A stretch of DNA of 64,000 bases, from positions 1,585,643 to 1,649,642 of the forward strand of contig CP049781.1 of assembly GCA_011082265.1 (NCBI GenBank), written 5' to 3'. The notes under the pieces are model-generated. The model saw nothing but the letters and a program-made list of their open reading frames with translations. It did no database searches and was not told the DNA's origin. The translations under genes were made by a program, and so were the position numbers. Source of the DNA: Candidatus Lachnocurva vaginae. GTDB lineage: Bacteria; Bacillota; Clostridia; Lachnospirales; Lachnospiraceae. Shown here in pieces: positions 18,583 through 27,432 of this stretch; position 1 is the first letter of the stretch; each line of letters opens with the position of its first letter.

Positions 18583-20097
18583 TCAAATCTTGTCCTTATA
18601 TACTTTTTTACATTCTTGAATAGCTTTTATGAGGAGTTCTTCCGTCTTATCGGAAATTACTCTTTCTGACTTGATATTTTCAGCTACCTCAGGATATTTC
18701 GTCTGTACAAGTTCAAACAAGACCTTTTCAAATCCTAAAATGTCGCTTACTGGCACATCTAAAAGATATTTCTTTGTTGCAGCATAGATAATCATAACCT
18801 GATATTCAACAGGAAGTGGATTATACTGAGGCTGTTTAAGCATTTCTCTTATACGTTCACCTTGAGCAAGCTTCTCTGCAGTACTCTTATCAAGTTCTGA
18901 TCCAAACTGTGCAAAAGCTGCAAGCTCTCTATACTGTGCAAGTTCCACACGGATAGGTGCCGCAATCTTCTTCATAGCTTTAATCTGAGCGGAACCACCG
19001 ACTCTCGATACTGAAAGTCCAGCATTGATAGCTGGTCTGAAACCTTCGTTAAACGCATCTGTTTCAAGATAAATCTGACCGTCTGTAATTGAAATTACGT
19101 TCGTAGGAATATATGCAGATACATCTCCTGCTTGTGTTTCAATAATAGGAAGAGCTGTAAGAGATCCTCCGCCTAATTTCTCACTAAGTCTTGAAGCTCT
19201 TTCAAGAAGTCTTGAATGCAGATAGAAAACATCACCTGGGAAAGCTTCTCTTCCTGGCGGTCTCTTTAAAAGCAAGGAAAGTGTTCTATATGAAGCTGCA
19301 TGCTTAGATAAATCATCATAAATAATAAGTGCATCTTCTCCTTTTTCCATCCATTCCTCACCCATCGCACATCCTGCATAAGGTGCAATGTACTGAAGTG
19401 GTGCAAGCTCACTAGCTGATGCCGAAACAACAACCGTGTAATCCATAGCACCTCTTTCTTCCAATGTTTTAACAAGCGTTGCAACTGTTGATGCTTTCTG
19501 ACCGATAGCAACGTAAATACATTTTACGCCTTGACCTTTCTGATTAATTATAGTATCAATGGCTATAGCTGTTTTACCGGTCTGTCTATCTCCTATAATA
19601 AGCTCTCTTTGTCCACGTCCAATAGGAATCATGGAATCAATAGCTTTTATACCTGTCTGAAGCGGAGTATCTACTGACTTTCTGTCGATAACTCCGTGTG
19701 CAACTCTTTCAATTCTACGATATTTGTCAGTGTCTATAGGACCTTTTCCATCAATAGGCTGTCCGAGTGAATTAACAACTCTTCCAAGCAATGCATCCCC
19801 TACAGGTACCTCAACAACACGGCCTGTAGTTTTTACAATATCTCCCTCGCTTATTTCTGAGGCAGCACCTAAAAGAACGGCACCTACGTTATCTTCCTCA
19901 AGGTTCATTACCATTCCATAAACTTCATTAGGAAATTCAAGTAATTCTCCTTGCATGGCGTTATTAAGTCCATGAACTCTGACTATACCATCTGCGGCCT
20001 GAACAACTGTACCGACTTCGCTAGTTTCAAGTTGTCCGGCATATCTTTTTATTTGCTCTTTAATTATGGAGCTTATTTCCTCTGGTCTCAAATTCAT
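18583..20097 (-). CDS. atpA: ATP synthase F1 subunit alpha
   Basis: 504 residues, the usual length. P-loop GDRQTGKTAIAIDTI is near 169-183, and the conserved Arg-finger region is in ISVTDGQ/INAGLSVSRVGGSAQ. It binds nucleotide non-catalytically and supplies the arginine finger to beta. It overlaps atpH by four bases (ATGA), implying translational coupling. A Lys/Glu-rich C-terminus ends in KVYKDKI. Confidence 0.98.
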   Translation of the reverse strand: MNLRPEEISSIIKEQIKRYAGQLETSEVGTVVQAADGIVRVHGLNNAMQGELLEFPNEVYGMVMNLEEDNVGAVLLGAASEISEGDIVKTTGRVVEVPVGDALLGRVVNSLGQPIDGKGPIDTDKYRRIERVAHGVIDRKSVDTPLQTGIKAIDSMIPIGRGQRELIIGDRQTGKTAIAIDTIINQKGQGVKCIYVAIGQKASTVATLVKTLEERGAMDYTVVVSASASELAPLQYIAPYAGCAMGEEWMEKGEDALIIYDDLSKHAASYRTLSLLLKRPPGREAFPGDVFYLHSRLLERASRLSEKLGGGSLTALPIIETQAGDVSAYIPTNVISITDGQIYLETDAFNEGFRPAINAGLSVSRVGGSAQIKAMKKIAAPIRVELAQYRELAAFAQFGSELDKSTAEKLAQGERIREMLKQPQYNPLPVEYQVMIIYAATKKYLLDVPVSDILGFEKVLFELVQTKYPEVAENIKSERVISDKTEELLIKAIQECKKVYKDKI

Positions 20098-20663
20098 GAA
20101 TCTGACTCACCTACCTTTAACTGTATCTTTGACAACTTAAACGATAAATGCTTAAGTTTTGATTTTATACTACTGTCCACTACTCTATCGCCAATTCTTA
20201 TGACCATTCCGCCAATTAAAGAACTGTCGATTTTATAATCAATATTTATTTTTTTATATCCAGTAGTTTCTATAAGTTTCTCATAAACTTTACTCTTCTT
20301 ATCTTCAGATAACGCCATAGGAGTTGTAACAACAGCCTCTCCTATTTGACGGCGGGTCATTTCTTTTTTAAGATAATGCTTAATAACATCAATTACATCT
20401 TTAAAATGTCCCTTTATTTCAAGTTCATGAAATAGCCCCAAAAACTCATCTGATATTTTCCCTTTAAATATCTCGTCGAGTAATCTATTTTTTTCTTCTC
20501 CAGAAATATTAGGATGAGACATAACCTGTATAAAGTTAGGATTGTCCTTTAAAATTTCAAGAATCGTTTTTGCTTCTTCATAAAATCCTTCAGACTTTTC
20601 TTTTTCCTCCAATGCTAACTCATACAAGGCGTCTCCATACACTTCGGAAACTAATCTTGCCAT
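20094..20663 (-). CDS. atpH: ATP synthase F1 subunit delta
   Basis: 189 residues. The N-terminal helical bundle (VYGDALYELALEEKE) and the C-terminal signature (INIDYKIDSSLIGGMVIRIGDRVVDSSIKSKL, spanning about 145-176) identify the OSCP/delta family. It attaches the peripheral b stalk to the top of F1. It overlaps atpF by 13 bases and atpA by 4. The ribosome site is GGCGGTG inside atpF. Confidence 0.95.
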   Translation of the reverse strand: MARLVSEVYGDALYELALEEKEKSEGFYEEAKTILEILKDNPNFIQVMSHPNISGEEKNRLLDEIFKGKISDEFLGLFHELEIKGHFKDVIDVIKHYLKKEMTRRQIGEAVVTTPMALSEDKKSKVYEKLIETTGYKKINIDYKIDSSLIGGMVIRIGDRVVDSSIKSKLKHLSFKLSKIQLKVGESDS

Positions 20664-21166
20664 GTTGCACCGCCTATTTCTTTCAAAGTTTCATCAACAA
20701 GTTCATCCTGAATAGACACATCCATTTTTGATGAAACCACTTTCTGTGCCATAGCTGAAGCAACAAGAATCATTTGCTTCTTTATCTCATCTCTAACTCT
20801 ATTTTGCTCTAGCTTGGCTTCTTCATAAGCTCTCTTCTTAATTAAGGATGCTTCTTCCTTTGCATCTCTTAGAATACGTTCTTCATTTTGCTGAGCCTTC
20901 TTTCTGGCATCCTGCAAAATCATCTCTGCTTGTTTATCAGCCTCTTTCATCTTTGCTTCATACTCAGTACGAAGTTTAATAGCCTCTTCCTTATCGGTTT
21001 TGGCATTTGAAAGATCATCTTTTATCTTATTCTTTCTTTCTTCAAGCTTCTTTCGTACTGGTTCAAAGAAATTATACGAAAGTACAAGGAACAGGCAGAA
21101 AACAGAAAGCAAAACTATAAGAGCATCATGAATTAACTGAAAATCCAGATTAAATAATCTACTCAT
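20651..21166 (-). CDS. atpF: ATP synthase Fo subunit b
   Basis: 171 residues. One N-terminal membrane helix (about 11-30) is followed by a long charged coiled coil (KLEERKNKIKDDLSNAKTDK and onward) rich in Ala, Lys and Glu. The b dimer forms the peripheral stalk. A GGGAGGAAG ribosome site lies 9 bases before the ATG. Single b gene, with no b' paralogue in the operon. Confidence 0.95.
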   Translation of the reverse strand: MSRLFNLDFQLIHDALIVLLSVFCLFLVLSYNFFEPVRKKLEERKNKIKDDLSNAKTDKEEAIKLRTEYEAKMKEADKQAEMILQDARKKAQQNEERILRDAKEEASLIKKRAYEEAKLEQNRVRDEIKKQMILVASAMAQKVVSSKMDVSIQDELVDETLKEIGGATWQD

Positions 21167-21205
21167 AAATGCTTTCTTCCTCCCTTCTGTTTATCTACAC
21201 CGAGC

Positions 21206-21463
21206 CTACTGAACTAACGGTTTAACAAACATGAGAAGAAGTGCTACTAATAATCCGTAAAGTCCTGTTGTTTCGGCAACAGCCTGTCCAAGAAGCATAG
21301 TCTTTGTAATCTGACCTTCCGCTCCTGGATTACGTCCTACTGCTGCTGCTGCATAACCTGCGGCAATACCTTGTCCTACGCCCGGCCCGATACCTGCGAT
21401 TAATGCAAGTCCTGCACCTATTGCTGAGCATGCAAGTATTAAATCATGTCCTGTAATATTCAT
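21206..21463 (-). CDS. atpE: ATP synthase Fo subunit c, Na+-type ion site
   Basis: 85 residues, two membrane helices joined by the conserved polar loop AVGRNPGAEG. The ion site reads Q31 (GPGVGQG) in helix 1 and E64-T65-T66 with Y69 (AETTGLY) in helix 2. These are the positions that bind Na+ in Ilyobacter tartaricus subunit c (Q32, E65, S66, T67, Y70). The ring is therefore predicted to be driven by Na+. AGAAGGAGG precedes the ATG. Proton use at low Na+ remains possible, as in other such enzymes. Confidence 0.96.
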   Translation of the reverse strand: MNITGHDLILACSAIGAGLALIAGIGPGVGQGIAAGYAAAAVGRNPGAEGQITKTMLLGQAVAETTGLYGLLVALLLMFVKPLVQ

Positions 21464-21529
21464 CTTTTGTTCCTCCTTCTAAAAGTACAAAAAAACATAT
21501 TATAAAATTAGTTAATTGGCAAACTGAAA

Positions 21530-22291
21530 CTAAGCTTGCACTTTTTCATTTTCATCCTCGTCTTCATTATCTACAGCCTGATTTACATATGTCATAGTAA
21601 GCATTATAAATACGTATGTCTGAACTGCTCCTGAAAACATATCGAAGTATACATGAAGAACTGCTGGCCATACGTAAGCAATCTGCGAGAGCATTCCATA
21701 TGTAAGTGCCTCAATAATTACGCCTGACAAAATATTTGCAAACAGACGCAAAGACAATGATATCGGAATAGCTATCTCACTTATAATGTTGATAGGCATC
21801 CATAACGGTAACCATGGCGGCATAGGAGAAGTCATGCCTTCCCACAATTCTTTTATATTATGATTCCTATATTTATTATATCGAATCATAAAGAATGTAA
21901 TGAGTGCCAATGCCAACGTTGTACCGTAATCTGCTGTAGGAGGTCTAAGTCCTAGAAGACCAGAATAATTACTGAAAAATATGAAAACCATTACTGTTTC
22001 CATATAATTCCTAAAAATAACAGCATTCTTACCCATACTTCCTTTGACGATACCATCTAGGGCGTCAACTATCGCTTCTACGATATTTTGAAAAGTGCCT
22101 GGAACATCTGATGCATTTTTCATTTTATGTTTTACAACAAATGAAAAAATTATAATTGTAAGCACTGTTATCAAAAGACATGCATGCGAAGTCGTTATCC
22201 AAACGGTATGTCCAAAGAATTTATACTTTATTAATCCGTGGATCATAAAGTCAACATTTTGGGCGGACGCCACACATAAATTTGTTTTCAA
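21530..22291 (-). CDS. atpB: ATP synthase Fo subunit a
   Basis: I chose the TTG at 22291 (MKTNLCVASAQNVD) because GGAGGTG lies six bases before it. The longer GTG start at 22306 would use part of that ribosome site as coding sequence. The 253-residue product has five to six membrane helices. The conserved Arg helix is ISEIAIPISLSLRLFANILSG, where the Arg in SLRLFAN faces the c-ring site. Subunit a holds the two ion half-channels. The C-terminus is acidic (VDNEDEDENEKVQA). Confidence 0.94.
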   Translation of the reverse strand: MKTNLCVASAQNVDFMIHGLIKYKFFGHTVWITTSHACLLITVLTIIIFSFVVKHKMKNASDVPGTFQNIVEAIVDALDGIVKGSMGKNAVIFRNYMETVMVFIFFSNYSGLLGLRPPTADYGTTLALALITFFMIRYNKYRNHNIKELWEGMTSPMPPWLPLWMPINIISEIAIPISLSLRLFANILSGVIIEALTYGMLSQIAYVWPAVLHVYFDMFSGAVQTYVFIMLTMTYVNQAVDNEDEDENEKVQA

Positions 22292-22328
22292 TATAGTCAC
22301 CTCCACTCTATTAATCCGCCATTTCTGT

Positions 22329-22334
22329 ATTATA
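22329..22334 (-). promoter_or_regulatory. Possible internal promoter ahead of atpB
   Basis: In the 159-base gap between atpI and atpB the minus strand has a perfect TATAAT, but the hexamer 17 bases upstream (TGTAAA) is weak. It could raise expression of the eight structural subunits over the upstream genes. Confidence 0.35.
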
Positions 22335-22450
22335 TATCATTGTATCTTTTTTTACACCTGTTTTTGAAAATTTTTCTTGATATCTTTTCTAATTTTGTAT
22401 ATTTTTCATGTAATTGAAGTAAAATTCCAACGATTTATAAATATAAATGC

Positions 22451-22873
22451 TCATTTACTTTTTTTATCCTTTCCGGACTCGGATTTCTTACTTGGCACTT
22501 CGGATTTTTTAGTTATAAAAGGATAGATATAAGCACTTATTTTCAGTCCCATTACACCTATAAATGCTGAAATTAAAGATCCGAAATCAAAATATACCAT
22601 AAGGCAGAATATCAAAAAAACAATCACATATCTTAAAACCGATTTTATTGCCACTACTTTGGGACTTGCATCTCCCGACACAACATCATAAAGCACTGAT
22701 GCTATGTTAATCACCATCCCTACCGCACAAATAATTCCGATTATAAGTCCTATCGTAAATTTTAACTTGTCATTAAAAAACCACACTCCAACAGCTTCTG
22801 CAATGACTCCATATAATATAATTGTACCTACCATCGTAGGTAATCCGTCGTTTAATCTTTTTAAAGCTTTCAT
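22451..22873 (-). CDS. atpI: ATP synthase subunit I-like membrane protein
   Basis: 140 residues with four membrane segments (about 12-32, 37-60, 75-95, 98-117) and a basic, Ser/Lys-rich tail. Position between atpZ and atpB and overall shape fit AtpI, which assists c-ring assembly. Primary similarity is weak, as is usual for this family. It starts where atpZ ends (overlap of one base). Confidence 0.7.
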   Translation of the reverse strand: MKALKRLNDGLPTMVGTIILYGVIAEAVGVWFFNDKLKFTIGLIIGIICAVGMVINIASVLYDVVSGDASPKVVAIKSVLRYVIVFLIFCLMVYFDFGSLISAFIGVMGLKISAYIYPFITKKSEVPSKKSESGKDKKSK

Positions 22874-23088
22874 TATTTTAAATATTTTCTAATCGTTTTA
22901 TATACACTTAAACCGCCTGACAACGCTCCTAAGAAAAAGAATATTATAAAAATCCAATCACAATGAAATTTCTTTCCTATATACAAGCCAATCATGGAAC
23001 ATCCCAGTATGGAAACTGCCATTATTATTGATATTTGGCTCACAAGTGCCAAAACCTCAAATATGTCATCTTTCTTCTTCTTTTTCAC
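22873..23088 (-). CDS. atpZ: AtpZ/AtpI-like Fo accessory protein
   Basis: Two short membrane helices flank the turn GLYIGKKFHCDWIF, a typical AtpZ hairpin. The GTG at 23088 is preferred because AAAGGA lies eight bases upstream, giving 71 residues that start with a Lys cluster. The frame is also open to a GTG at 23124 overlapping the deaminase, but that one has no ribosome site. AtpZ with AtpI is thought to form a cation-linked accessory pore for ATP synthase assembly. The Na+ link here is inference. Confidence 0.65.
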   Translation of the reverse strand: MKKKKKDDIFEVLALVSQISIIMAVSILGCSMIGLYIGKKFHCDWIFIIFFFLGALSGGLSVYKTIRKYLK

Positions 23089-23120
23089 AATTTTTATCCT
23101 TTGCAAATTCCTTTTATAAA

Positions 23121-23636
23121 TCACAAATTAATATTTATCGTTCTTCCTGTTTCCTTATATGGCCTAACATTTACTTCTGCAGATTTAAGCATCCTCTTAG
23201 AAGCAATAACGGATGATGTAGTGCTATACTTATCGGACGCATATATAACCTCTGCTATCCCCGACTGTATAATTGCCTTTGCACACTCATTGCATGGAAA
23301 AAGCGTAACATACATTTTTGTCCCTTCAAGGGATCCGCCCTTATAATTTAAAATTGCATTAAGCTCACTGTGAGTCGCATAAAAATATTTGTTTTCAAGC
23401 GGATCTCCGTCTCTATTCCAAGGATAATCGTTGTCAGAGCAGCCTCTTGGAAGTCCATTATATCCCATTGATAAAATTTTATTATCTTTATTTACTATAC
23501 AAGCTCCTACTTGAGTATTAGGATCTTTAGATCTCATAGCCGACATATAGGCAACACCCATAAAATATTCGTCCCAGCTTATATAATCTTTTCGTTTTTG
23601 GTTTTCGTTTTTATATTTAATTTCTTCTTCATTCAT
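23121..23636 (-). CDS. comEB: Deoxycytidylate deaminase (ComEB-type)
   Basis: 171 residues with the zinc signature of cytidine deaminases: HSELNAIL (HxE) and PCNECAKAI (PCxxC). The N-terminus SWDEYFMGVAYMSAMRSKDP and VGACIVNKDNKILSMGYNG are characteristic of dCMP deaminase. It makes dUMP for thymidylate synthesis. It overlaps the upstream LMW-phosphatase-like gene by 8 bases. Its place ahead of the ATP synthase genes suggests one transcript. Confidence 0.9.
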   Translation of the reverse strand: MNEEEIKYKNENQKRKDYISWDEYFMGVAYMSAMRSKDPNTQVGACIVNKDNKILSMGYNGLPRGCSDNDYPWNRDGDPLENKYFYATHSELNAILNYKGGSLEGTKMYVTLFPCNECAKAIIQSGIAEVIYASDKYSTTSSVIASKRMLKSAEVNVRPYKETGRTININL

Positions 23637-24102
23637 CTAGTTCACCCAGCTTCTTTAAAAGTTTCCTCGTAGTTTCCTTCAACGCCTCGTAACATAATCC
23701 ATAAGTTCCTATTGGTTCTCCTAAAGGATCGAACGTTTCAAGTTCCTCTCCTACAAAAAAGGATAATACATAAGTATTCTCTTCATTTAAAACTTCATAC
23801 TCCTTTAAAATAATCTGTCTCAATCGTTCATCAAAAGTAAATACTAATGTTTTTTCATCAACTTCTTCATCAAAAAAAGCTTTTGATACATAATTTGAAA
23901 CTATTATTCCATTTCCCGCCAAAACTGCTTCCGCTTTTTGATTTATAGGCTCTGGGAAATGTACAACTATTCCCCTTGCTAAAATTTCAAGTGAAGATTT
24001 TATATTATCCCTTTTTATAACGGTTTTCATTATTTCTGCAGCCATCGGAGCTCTCGTAGTTCCATGCATATCCAAAAAAATAACTCTTTTTACTTTTTCC
24101 AA
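23629..24102 (-). CDS. LMW protein-phosphatase homologue lacking the catalytic Cys
   Basis: 157 residues with the low-molecular-weight phosphatase fold. The P-loop region reads FLDMHGTTRAPMAAEI, where the family has C-x5-R-[ST]-P. The Arg (R17) and Pro (P19) are kept but the nucleophile position holds Asp (D11). The C-terminal acid loop is recognisable (FDPLGEP). Family members such as YwlE dephosphorylate protein arginine or tyrosine and often lie beside ywlC/sua5, as here. Without the Cys, the known mechanism cannot operate, so it may be a binding protein or use other chemistry. The gene is otherwise intact and tightly packed. Confidence 0.65.
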   Translation of the reverse strand: MEKVKRVIFLDMHGTTRAPMAAEIMKTVIKRDNIKSSLEILARGIVVHFPEPINQKAEAVLAGNGIIVSNYVSKAFFDEEVDEKTLVFTFDERLRQIILKEYEVLNEENTYVLSFFVGEELETFDPLGEPIGTYGLCYEALKETTRKLLKKLGELDE

Positions 24103-24103
24103 A

Positions 24104-25165
24104 TTAATCCACCTTAATAATATGATGACCTGCTGCTTTAAGAAGTCTATTCATTATTGCTTGTCCAATCTTTGGCGTTGCAAAACTTTCTGAATACATA
24201 ACTTCCACATTCATGTCATCAAATTCTCTTAAAGCTGCATACAAATGTTTTGCAATTGAATACTCGTTATCTCTTTCTCCTATCGAAAGTACAACATCTG
24301 CATCATATTTGTCCTTTGTATCGTCAAGTGCAATCACACCTGTTTTTTTACCTTCACTTTTGTACTTAAGAATATTTTCATTTATAGTTATTATAACTTT
24401 ATCTTTTTCACCTTCAACTATTGTAAGGCTTCCCTTTGGAGCATAATGCCTGTACTTCATCCCCGGTGCTTTCGGTCTTATATTTGTAAGTTTATTTGCA
24501 TCTAAAATTGCAGGATCTATAATAACTTCTCTTTGTAATGCTTCTTCAAACATTTCCTTATTTATGTATCCCGGTCTTAATATTGTTGGCACGTTAGTAG
24601 ACAAATCAATAATTGAAGATTCAAGTCCAATATCGCATTCTCCACCTTCAATTATGCAATCTATTTTTCCATCCAAATCGTGAATAACATGCATAGCTGT
24701 TGTCGGACTCGGCCTTCCCGATAAATTTGCACTCGGAGCCGCAATCATAACATTGCTTCGTCTCAAAAATTCTCTTGCTATCTTATGGCTAGGCATTCTA
24801 ATTGCAACAGTTTCAAGCCCTCCTGTAGTTTCTAAAGGAATGATATCATTCTTTTCTAAGATCATAGTCATTGGCCCTGGCCAAAATTTCTCCGCTAAAA
24901 TCCTTGCTTCCTTCGGAATGTTTTTGCAAATTTTTTCCGCTTGCTTAAAATCATATATGTGAACTATTAACGGATTATCCGAAGGTCTGCCCTTTGCAGC
25001 ATATATTTTTTTAGCCGCCTCTTTATTTTCTGCATCTCCTCCTAGTCCATATACAGTTTCCGTTGGAAATGCCACAAGTCCGCCGCTTTTTATGATAGAT
25101 ATAGCTTCATCCATATGCCAATTTTTTTCGTCATTAATATCAAGTACAATTTTTTTCGTATTCAC
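24104..25165 (-). CDS. ywlC: L-threonylcarbamoyladenylate synthase (Sua5/YwlC)
   Basis: 353 residues, the long Sua5 form. The YrdC domain has GLVAFPTETVYGLGGDAEN, KGRPSDNPLIVHI and RMPSHKIAREFL. A linker (RPKAPGMKYRHYAPKG) leads to the C-terminal Sua5 domain. It makes threonylcarbamoyl-AMP from Thr, bicarbonate and ATP for the t6A modification at position 37 of ANN-reading tRNAs. It is the first gene of the operon running into the ATP synthase genes. Confidence 0.94.
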   Translation of the reverse strand: MNTKKIVLDINDEKNWHMDEAISIIKSGGLVAFPTETVYGLGGDAENKEAAKKIYAAKGRPSDNPLIVHIYDFKQAEKICKNIPKEARILAEKFWPGPMTMILEKNDIIPLETTGGLETVAIRMPSHKIAREFLRRSNVMIAAPSANLSGRPSPTTAMHVIHDLDGKIDCIIEGGECDIGLESSIIDLSTNVPTILRPGYINKEMFEEALQREVIIDPAILDANKLTNIRPKAPGMKYRHYAPKGSLTIVEGEKDKVIITINENILKYKSEGKKTGVIALDDTKDKYDADVVLSIGERDNEYSIAKHLYAALREFDDMNVEVMYSESFATPKIGQAIMNRLLKAAGHHIIKVD

Positions 25166-25283
25166 TTTTTCTCTTCTTTCAATGCTATTGTTATATGTTT
25201 AGATAATATATATTCATGATTTAACTTTTAAACTTGTGACCGTATATATCCTAATACCCTTAAAATAAAGTCAATTAATATAA

Positions 25284-27005
25284 TCATTTAGCTATCTGCT
25301 CTACAAGAGCCCAAACGTCATTTGATTCAAGTCCCTTTTTCCAAAAAGCAGCTCCCGCCAATTTCTCATCTTTTACAAGATTGATTTTTCTTCCGAGAGA
25401 CTTTGTATCTTCAAGCCAACATTTATATACTTTATCTCCCTTTTTATATTCTCCATAATTCTGCTGTTCTTTTGAAAGCCACTTTATTTCAGCTTTATTA
25501 CTCTTAAGATTTGTTAATGCATCATTCATACCAAGCGATTTACTTGATACTTCATTGCCTTTTTCTGCCCAAATTCTTGTAAAGAATGGAAGTCCTAATA
25601 CCATCTGATTCTTAGGTACTTCTTTTAGCGTTTCCTTAACTCCTCTTTTTACAAAAGGAAAACTTGCTACAGATCCCGCTTTTTTAGATCCACCGAAATG
25701 TTCATCATATGCCATCACAATTATGTAATCTGCATAATCCGCTTGCACCTTTCTTGAATAAAAATGCGTATATTGTGTCGGAACATAATTATCTACAGAT
25801 AAATATATATCGTTTTTCTTACACTTAAGCGATAATTCTTTGATAAATTCAAGATAGCCGTCTTTTTCATCTGGTGTTACTCCTTCAAAGTCAACATTAA
25901 TTCCGTCAAGATTTGAAGCTATGGCAGCCGCTACAGTCTGATTAACAAGATTATCTCTTGACGATGTGCTCTTAAGAGCTGCTCCCGCATCTACATTCTT
26001 ATTTTCAAAATTACTGATAAGTCCCCACACTTGTATTCCTTTAGCGTGGCATTTATTGACATAATCTATGCTTGAACGTGTTCCTACGTTTCCTTTTATA
26101 TCCTGTATATAAAACCAAGTCGGAGACACTACATTAACGCCTTTCATCTCATCCAATTTTGCAGAAATATTTGCATTTGCTGCCGCTCCACCAACTTGAT
26201 CCCATACTAGAACAATCTTTTTATTAAACTTTTTATGCTTAAACACTCTCTTTTTTAAAGATTCCCTTACTATTTCCTTCTTTACATCTGAAAGTGCTTT
26301 ATTCTGTACGCATCCGATAACTCCGTTTTTAGTTAAAATTTTACTCCATTTGCCATAATTATCAAGAATTGTAACTTTTTCTCCTTTTTGTACTTCAGAA
26401 AGTATCTTACTTTTAATTCCGCCGAACCGCCTTACCTGTGCGTTTCTTATCACTTCAGAAACATTATTTTGAAATCCTGCAATATCAATAACGACTCTAC
26501 GAGGATCGTTTTTCTCATAAAATTTAATGTCGGTATAATTTTTAAGCCAAGTTATGTCTATATAGGCTTCCCCTTGAATTTCTTTTAAAATTATTCCTGG
26601 AGTTTTCTGTATATTTTTATCTATAAAATAAAAATCCTTATCCTTATTTACCGATATTACATTTTTATCGGTAACATATCGTAAAATGCCTTCCGTTGAA
26701 TCATAAACATATCCGTCGTCGATATTTTGTTTTATGAAATTAATAGAAATGTATATTTTTTTATCGATATATTTTGCATAACTTACATCTTTAGTTTTTG
26801 CTCTTTTATATTCTCCATTTAAAATAACTGCTACATCGTCTTTTTTTGCTAAAGCAAAATAATCCGTTAATCTCATTTTCTCCTTAGATGGCGAATACGT
26901 GTGTACTAAGAATACTCCTATGAAAAACACTAAAATAACTGCCGATACAATCATCAATAGTGGAAAATCGGATCTTTTTTTCCTCCGCCTACTTTTGTTT
27001 TGCAT
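25284..27005 (-). CDS. Membrane-anchored GH18 family glycosidase-like protein
   Basis: 573 residues. A basic N-terminus and one membrane segment (about 13-35) anchor it, with the rest outside. About 50-175 resembles the copper-amine-oxidase-N-type repeat domain, about 190-245 an SH3b domain (VQKGEKVTILDNYGKWSKI), and about 260-573 a GH18 barrel. The active-site strand reads LDGINVDFEG, with the catalytic Glu of the DxxDxDxE motif. Relatives (YaaH/SleL-like) cut peptidoglycan or spore cortex. A cell-wall role is likely; a link with sporulation is not shown here. Confidence 0.82.
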   Translation of the reverse strand: MQNKSRRRKKRSDFPLLMIVSAVILVFFIGVFLVHTYSPSKEKMRLTDYFALAKKDDVAVILNGEYKRAKTKDVSYAKYIDKKIYISINFIKQNIDDGYVYDSTEGILRYVTDKNVISVNKDKDFYFIDKNIQKTPGIILKEIQGEAYIDITWLKNYTDIKFYEKNDPRRVVIDIAGFQNNVSEVIRNAQVRRFGGIKSKILSEVQKGEKVTILDNYGKWSKILTKNGVIGCVQNKALSDVKKEIVRESLKKRVFKHKKFNKKIVLVWDQVGGAAANANISAKLDEMKGVNVVSPTWFYIQDIKGNVGTRSSIDYVNKCHAKGIQVWGLISNFENKNVDAGAALKSTSSRDNLVNQTVAAAIASNLDGINVDFEGVTPDEKDGYLEFIKELSLKCKKNDIYLSVDNYVPTQYTHFYSRKVQADYADYIIVMAYDEHFGGSKKAGSVASFPFVKRGVKETLKEVPKNQMVLGLPFFTRIWAEKGNEVSSKSLGMNDALTNLKSNKAEIKWLSKEQQNYGEYKKGDKVYKCWLEDTKSLGRKINLVKDEKLAGAAFWKKGLESNDVWALVEQIAK

Positions 27006-27061
27006 ATATCCTCCAATTTTAAAAATTTCCTTTTATTGTAAGTCATATTTCATACTGAATT

Positions 27062-27070
27062 ATTATAACA
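27062..27070 (-). promoter_or_regulatory. Extended -10 promoter for the GH18 gene
   Basis: The minus strand reads TGTTATAAT about 55 bases before the start codon, with AGTGCA 17 bases upstream of the -10 as a weak -35. Confidence 0.5.
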
Positions 27071-27188
27071 CAGAATAATTATCATGCACTTATTTATGCA
27101 GAAACCTTTGTTAAATAATCCTTTAACTATTTATCAATAATTTTTTTGCCATAAATTTTAACGTTAATTTTTATATAAAATCTTAACG

Positions 27189-27226
27189 AAAAAAGCCACT
27201 TTACTAAATTGTAAGCGGCTTTTTTC
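27189..27226. terminator. Orphan terminator hairpin
   Basis: AAAAAAGCC and GGCTTTTTT, with an inner CTT/AAG, form a stem with A/T tracts on both sides. No gene ends here from either direction, so the transcript it stops is unknown. Confidence 0.55.
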
Positions 27227-27411
27227 TTCTGCTTTAAAGATTCTTATACCTTGGCAGGAAAGACTTATATTCTAATATTATTTAATACTATTTTATTTTT
27301 ACTAATCTTTTTTATCTTAAGAATCTTTATATAATATTGTATCTTACTGTTAAATACCTCCTTTTTGTTTTTTCACGGCAAAAATGTCCGCATCAACTTA
27401 ATGAAATTTTC

Positions 27412-27432
27412 AGTTACGAAAGTAACTTTTTT
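27412..27432 (+). terminator. Small GAAA-loop hairpin followed by T6
   Basis: AGTTAC-GAAA-GTAACT then TTTTT: a 6-bp perfect stem closed by a GNRA-type tetraloop and a T tract. It has the form of a plus-strand terminator without an upstream gene. Confidence 0.45.
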
